Below are positions 3,969 to 6,508 of a stretch of 6,508 bases of DNA, in pieces. Location: the NCBI GenBank assembly GCA_903924715.1, contig CAIYCP010000431.1, positions 1 through 6,508 of the forward strand, given 5' to 3'. A program made the position numbers and the translations under genes. Each line of letters starts with the position of its first letter. The first letter of the stretch is position 1. The notes under the pieces are model-generated. The model worked only from the letters and a program-made list of their open reading frames with translations. It did not search any database and was not told where the DNA came from. Source of the stretch: an uncultured beta proteobacterium. Its GTDB lineage: Bacteria; Pseudomonadota; Gammaproteobacteria; Burkholderiales; Burkholderiaceae_B.

Positions 3969-4252
3969 TGAGAAAGCTGGTTAAAAAATTTATGCTGTGG
4001 GCGATGGGGGCGAATGACAGAGACGACAGGGCTGTGCCGGTAGCAATCGGCCTTGAACAAGACCAAGACCGCCCCCAAGCCTCATTCCGACTTGGTGTGA
4101 TAGCCGCCGCAAATGGGCGTATATTGGAAATGTCCACGTTCAAGCGCAACAACCACGGCCCTGACTGGACAAGCGAGTTGTTTATTGTTCCTGAAGATCA
4201 AACACTTGCCGAGTGCATCTCAACAATCCTAACCGTCAAAGGACTCACATGA
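3968..4252 (+). CDS. Small phage protein of unknown function
   Basis: A 94-residue protein starting MRKLVKKFML. The first 12 residues form a basic, hydrophobic amphipathic stretch too short for a membrane span. A charged loop follows (residues 16-37, many Asp, Arg and Gln), then strand-like segments (RLGVIAAANGRILEMSTF, 41-58; ELFIVPE, 70-76) and a terminal helix (79-89). No known domain or catalytic signature is recognised. ATG 3968 shares its A with the polymerase stop (TGATG) and has GGAG (3957-3960) seven bases upstream; later ATGs at 3992 and 4004 lack a site. The stop overlaps the next ATG (ATGA). Its place between polymerase and Cas4-like nuclease suggests an accessory role in replication or recombination, which is inference. 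Confidence 0.72.
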   Translation: MRKLVKKFMLWAMGANDRDDRAVPVAIGLEQDQDRPQASFRLGVIAAANGRILEMSTFKRNNHGPDWTSELFIVPEDQTLAECISTILTVKGLT

Positions 4253-4911
4253 GTGTCGTCTGGTCGTTCAGTAGCTTGAAAACATTTCAGCAGTGCCCCA
4301 AGAAGTACTATCACACCAAGATAGCCAAGGACGTTGTTGAGCCTGATACACAGGCAACGCTGTACGGCAAGACGGCACACACCGTGGCCGAGGAATACAT
4401 TCGGGACGACAAACCCATACCGCCAGCATTTGATTACATGCAAGACACATTAGATGTACTGAAGCAGATTGAGGGAGAGAAGCTATGCGAAGTGAAATTG
4501 GGCTTGACGAAGAACTTGGAATCATGCGATTTTCACGCGGCGAATGTATGGTGGCATGGTATAGCCGATTTGGTAGTCATCAACGAGGCGAAACAGTTGG
4601 CGCACTCAGTGGATTACAAGACGAGCAAGAGTGCGCGGTATGCGGACACCAAGCAACTCGATCTTGTGGCTGCTGGCCTTTTTGCCAAGTTCCCAAAGAT
4701 CACCAAAGTGAAATCAGCCTTGATATTTACTGTAAGTAAAGAGTTTGTGAAGGCCACGCATCACCGCGAAATGATGCCGAAATATTTGGAGCAGCCAGCA
4801 AAAGATGTTGCACGAATTGAGGCGGCATTGGAGAATGGGGTGTGGAATCCAATCAGTGGCCCACTGTGCAAGTTCTGCGCAATCAAACAATGTGAATACA
4901 ACAGGAGTTGA
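4249..4911 (+). CDS. Cas4/RecB-like PD-(D/E)XK exonuclease with probable Fe-S cluster
   Basis: A 220-residue nuclease of the RecB/Cas4 superfamily (PDDEXK_1 type). In order: SFSSLKTFQQCPKKYYH (6-22) with C16; GKTAH with H44; GIADL with D107; DYKT with D122 and K124; the helix Q136-L-D-L-V that follows the active site in RecB-like nucleases; and a C-terminal C207-x2-C210-x4-C215. One N-terminal plus three C-terminal cysteines is the arrangement that binds a 4Fe-4S cluster in Cas4 and AddB. The family acts on DNA ends as a metal-dependent exonuclease, so a role in end resection for phage recombination is likely. ATG 4249 is chosen over GTG 4213 because AAAGGA (4238-4243) is five bases upstream and it forms an ATGA overlap with the previous stop. 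No cas1, cas2 or repeat array is present, so adaptation to CRISPR is unlikely. Confidence 0.9.
   Translation: MSVVWSFSSLKTFQQCPKKYYHTKIAKDVVEPDTQATLYGKTAHTVAEEYIRDDKPIPPAFDYMQDTLDVLKQIEGEKLCEVKLGLTKNLESCDFHAANVWWHGIADLVVINEAKQLAHSVDYKTSKSARYADTKQLDLVAAGLFAKFPKITKVKSALIFTVSKEFVKATHHREMMPKYLEQPAKDVARIEAALENGVWNPISGPLCKFCAIKQCEYNRS
4390..4407 (+). repeat. 18-bp exact direct repeat, copy 2 (in Cas4-like gene)
   Basis: Identical to 2211-2228 and in the same reading phase, encoding EEYIRD (residues 48-53) just after the conserved H44 helix of the nuclease. Flanking bases do not match, so this is not a larger duplication. Confidence 0.7.
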
Positions 4912-4912
4912 A

Positions 4913-5188
4913 ATGCCCTACGTAAACAAACCAAGACCCTATAAAAAAGAATACAAGCAACAAGTTGACCGAGGCGAACATGAAGACAGGATGGATAGAC
5001 AACGTGCAAGAAACGAGATGGACAAACGAGGCATTGACCGTACTGGAAAGGACATCGACCATGTGGTTCCGCTTTCCAAAGGGGGCAGTAATGCTAAAGG
5101 AAATCTTAAACTCAAAACGCCGAGCGCCAATCGCTCATTCACCCGCAACTCAGACCATACGGTCAAAATCAATAAGCCAAAAAAATGA
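4913..5188 (+). CDS. HNH endonuclease (small, phage type)
   Basis: A 91-residue, strongly basic protein. Residues 8-46 are Lys/Arg-rich and helical. The beta-beta-alpha metal core follows: D49-H50 (DHVVPLSKGG, 49-58), N64 (GNLKLKT) and N73-R74 (SANRSF), giving an H-N-N version of the HNH motif. There are no cysteines, so it lacks the zinc knuckles seen in many HNH enzymes. It is a metal-dependent DNA-cleaving domain; in phages similar small proteins serve in packaging, recombination or as free-standing homing-type nucleases. ATG 4913 has AGGAG (4903-4907) five bases upstream and begins two bases after the previous stop. An upstream in-frame start at 4805 would lie inside the Cas4-like gene. 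The stop overlaps the helicase ATG (ATGA). Placement between two recombination genes, without disrupting either, favours a module component over a selfish insertion. Confidence 0.88.
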   Translation: MPYVNKPRPYKKEYKQQVDRGEHEDRMDRQRARNEMDKRGIDRTGKDIDHVVPLSKGGSNAKGNLKLKTPSANRSFTRNSDHTVKINKPKK

Positions 5189-6508
5189 ACATATCAGAGT
5201 ATGAGTGGCCTCGTCCGCCGGGGTTCACCCCATTCGAGCATCAGAAAGTTACATCAGAGTTTTTTGTCAACAACCCGAAATCGTTTTGTTTCAACGAGCA
5301 AGGTACAGGCAAGACAGCATCAGTGATTTGGGCGGTAGATTATTTGATGAAGTTAGGTGTAGTCAAACGTGTGTTAGTGATCTGCCCGATGTCAATCATG
5401 AAACCAGCATGGCAAGTTGACTTGTTTAAGTTTGCAATACACCGCACGGTCTCTGTGGCGCACGGCTCTGCCAAGAAGCGCAAGGAGATCATCAATGCGG
5501 GGTCAGAGTTTGTCATTATCAATTTCGATGGTGTTGGAATCGTTAAGAGTGAACTGCTTAAGGGCGGGTTCGATTTGATCGTGGTAGATGAAGCGTCAGC
5601 GTATAAGAATGCACAAACGGAACGCTGGAAAGATTTGCGCGATCTAACAAAAGTTATAAAGGGTTTGTGGATGTTGACCGGAACCCCAGCCGCTCAGTCG
5701 CCTGTGGATGCTTACGGATTGGCAAAGCTGATTAACCCAAAGGGCATCCCAATGTTCTATGGTCAGTTTAGAGATCAGGTGATGTACAAGATTAGTGAGT
5801 TCAGATGGATACCGCGCCCCGAGGCCAAGCACATTGTTCACAAGGCACTTCAACCCGCCATTCGGTTTGAGAAGCGGCAGTGTATTGACTTACCTCCGGT
5901 GACGTTTGTTGATCGTGATGCACCGATGACGACACAGCAGATGGGCTTCTATAAGCTGTTGAAATCTCAGATGTTGATCGAAGCAGACGGTGAAGAAATC
6001 TCTGCGGTTAACGCCGCCGTGAAGGTCAGCAAGCTGCTTCAAATTGCATGTGGGTCAATCTACACCGACACGGGTGAAGTGGTGGACTTTGATGTATCCA
6101 ACCGCATGAGCGTGGTACGTGAAGTGGTCGATGAGAGCAGTAACAAGGTGCTGATATTTGTACCCTTTACCCATACCATCGCACTGCTTAAAGACTACTT
6201 GACCAAGCACCACATAACGTGTGAAGTCATCAACGGAGAAGTGAGCGTTAACAAACGATCAGACATTGTTCAACGGTTTCAAAACAACCCTGAACCCAAA
6301 GTTCTCATCATCCAACCACAAGCGGCCTCCCACGGATTAACCCTAACTGCCGCCGACACAATCATCTGGTACGCTCCATGCACTAGTGTAGAAACATACC
6401 TCCAAGCCAACGCACGCATCGACAGACCGGGTCAAGTTAATCCAATGACTATCGTACATCTAAGTGGCAGTCCAGTTGAGCATAGGATGTATTTTATGCT
6501 ACGGGGTA
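5185..6508 (+). CDS. SNF2-type superfamily 2 helicase / DNA translocase (partial, 3' end missing)
   Basis: 441 residues are visible and the frame is open at the window end. RecA-like domain 1: Q-motif-like TPFEHQ (15-20), Walker A GTGKT (40-44), motif Ia LVICPMSIMKPAW (64-76), motif II DEAS (135-138), motif III LTGTPA (164-169). Domain 2: motif IV KVLIFVPF (321-328), motif V SHGLTLTAAD (382-391), motif VI QANARIDRPGQ (407-417), the last being typical of SNF2 proteins. Such enzymes couple ATP hydrolysis to translocation on duplex DNA; phage members are thought to help replication, fork remodelling or recombination, here beside three nucleases. ATG 5185 overlaps the HNH stop by four bases; only an A-run and no clear ribosome binding site precedes it, so translation is probably coupled. 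Known relatives end not far beyond motif VI, so little is likely missing. Confidence 0.94.
   Translation, partial: MNISEYEWPRPPGFTPFEHQKVTSEFFVNNPKSFCFNEQGTGKTASVIWAVDYLMKLGVVKRVLVICPMSIMKPAWQVDLFKFAIHRTVSVAHGSAKKRKEIINAGSEFVIINFDGVGIVKSELLKGGFDLIVVDEASAYKNAQTERWKDLRDLTKVIKGLWMLTGTPAAQSPVDAYGLAKLINPKGIPMFYGQFRDQVMYKISEFRWIPRPEAKHIVHKALQPAIRFEKRQCIDLPPVTFVDRDAPMTTQQMGFYKLLKSQMLIEADGEEISAVNAAVKVSKLLQIACGSIYTDTGEVVDFDVSNRMSVVREVVDESSNKVLIFVPFTHTIALLKDYLTKHHITCEVINGEVSVNKRSDIVQRFQNNPEPKVLIIQPQAASHGLTLTAADTIIWYAPCTSVETYLQANARIDRPGQVNPMTIVHLSGSPVEHRMYFMLRG

Noticed and set aside
1682..3972. CTGATGAG at 1682-1689 and 3965-3972, similar to the hammerhead ribozyme core
   Set aside because: Both sit at stop/start junctions where TGATG arises naturally; no matching GAAA core strand with flanking stems and cleavage site could be paired.
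4249..4911. CRISPR-Cas locus suggested by the Cas4-like gene
   Set aside because: No cas1 or cas2, no repeat-spacer array, and the gene sits in a phage replication operon.
4913..5188. HNH gene as a homing endonuclease inside an intron
   Set aside because: The neighbouring genes are intact and joined by ATGA or two-base spacing, leaving no room for intron sequence.
5205..5420. 71-residue plus-strand frame near the start of the helicase
   Set aside because: Out-of-frame with the SNF2 helicase, which has clear motifs across the same bases; no ribosome binding site.

Overview
The window looks like part of the early / DNA-replication region of a tailed double-stranded DNA bacteriophage, or a prophage. 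The evidence is that every convincing gene lies on the + strand, genes are small and overlap by 1-25 bases, most have AGGAG-type ribosome binding sites placed inside the preceding gene, and the recognisable products are typical phage replication and recombination proteins. The Shine-Dalgarno motifs and a strong sigma70-type promoter point to a Gram-negative, probably proteobacterial host, but the host cannot be named from this sequence. Both ends cut through genes.

Left region (1-1138): the tail of an unrecognised gene (frame 3, stop at 104) is followed by four overlapping small genes. These are a Cys2-His-Cys zinc-ribbon-like microprotein (97-264), two ribbon-helix-helix-like small proteins (240-392 and 385-582, the second BrnA-antitoxin-like), and a 188-residue protein (572-1138) with a helix-turn-helix-like N-terminus and a C-terminal DUF3310 domain, the family that includes the T7 gp1.7 nucleotide kinase.

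Middle region (1139-1393): this is the only real non-coding stretch and the least explained part of the window. It is dense with inverted repeats. A G-tract stem and a 10-bp stem interleave in the order of an H-type pseudoknot, two further hairpins follow, and a textbook intrinsic terminator ends the series (1304-1326). Immediately after it comes a near-consensus promoter (TTGACA, 16 bp, TGT-TATTAT, 1337-1364) whose -35 lies in a perfect palindrome. This is a transcription-unit boundary. It also shows that the next gene starts at GTG 1394, not at the TTG at 1337 allowed by the open frame.

Right region (1394-6508): one tightly coupled operon encodes a stand-alone VRR-NUC nuclease, a conserved-type phage protein of unknown role, a 608-residue family A DNA polymerase with proofreading domain, a 94-residue unknown protein, a Cas4/RecB-like PD-(D/E)XK nuclease with four cysteines, an HNH nuclease and an SNF2-type helicase (cut by the window end). 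Together they look like a replication-recombination module: polymerase plus proofreading, three nucleases of different folds, and a DNA-dependent ATPase. No primase, replicative helicase, ligase, single-strand binding protein, structural gene, integrase, tRNA or CRISPR array is visible here.

The items most worth a second look are the structured non-coding interval, the palindromic operator-like sites near its two promoter-like sequences, the Leu at the O-helix 762-equivalent position of the polymerase, and an 18-base exact repeat shared in frame by the polymerase and Cas4-like genes.
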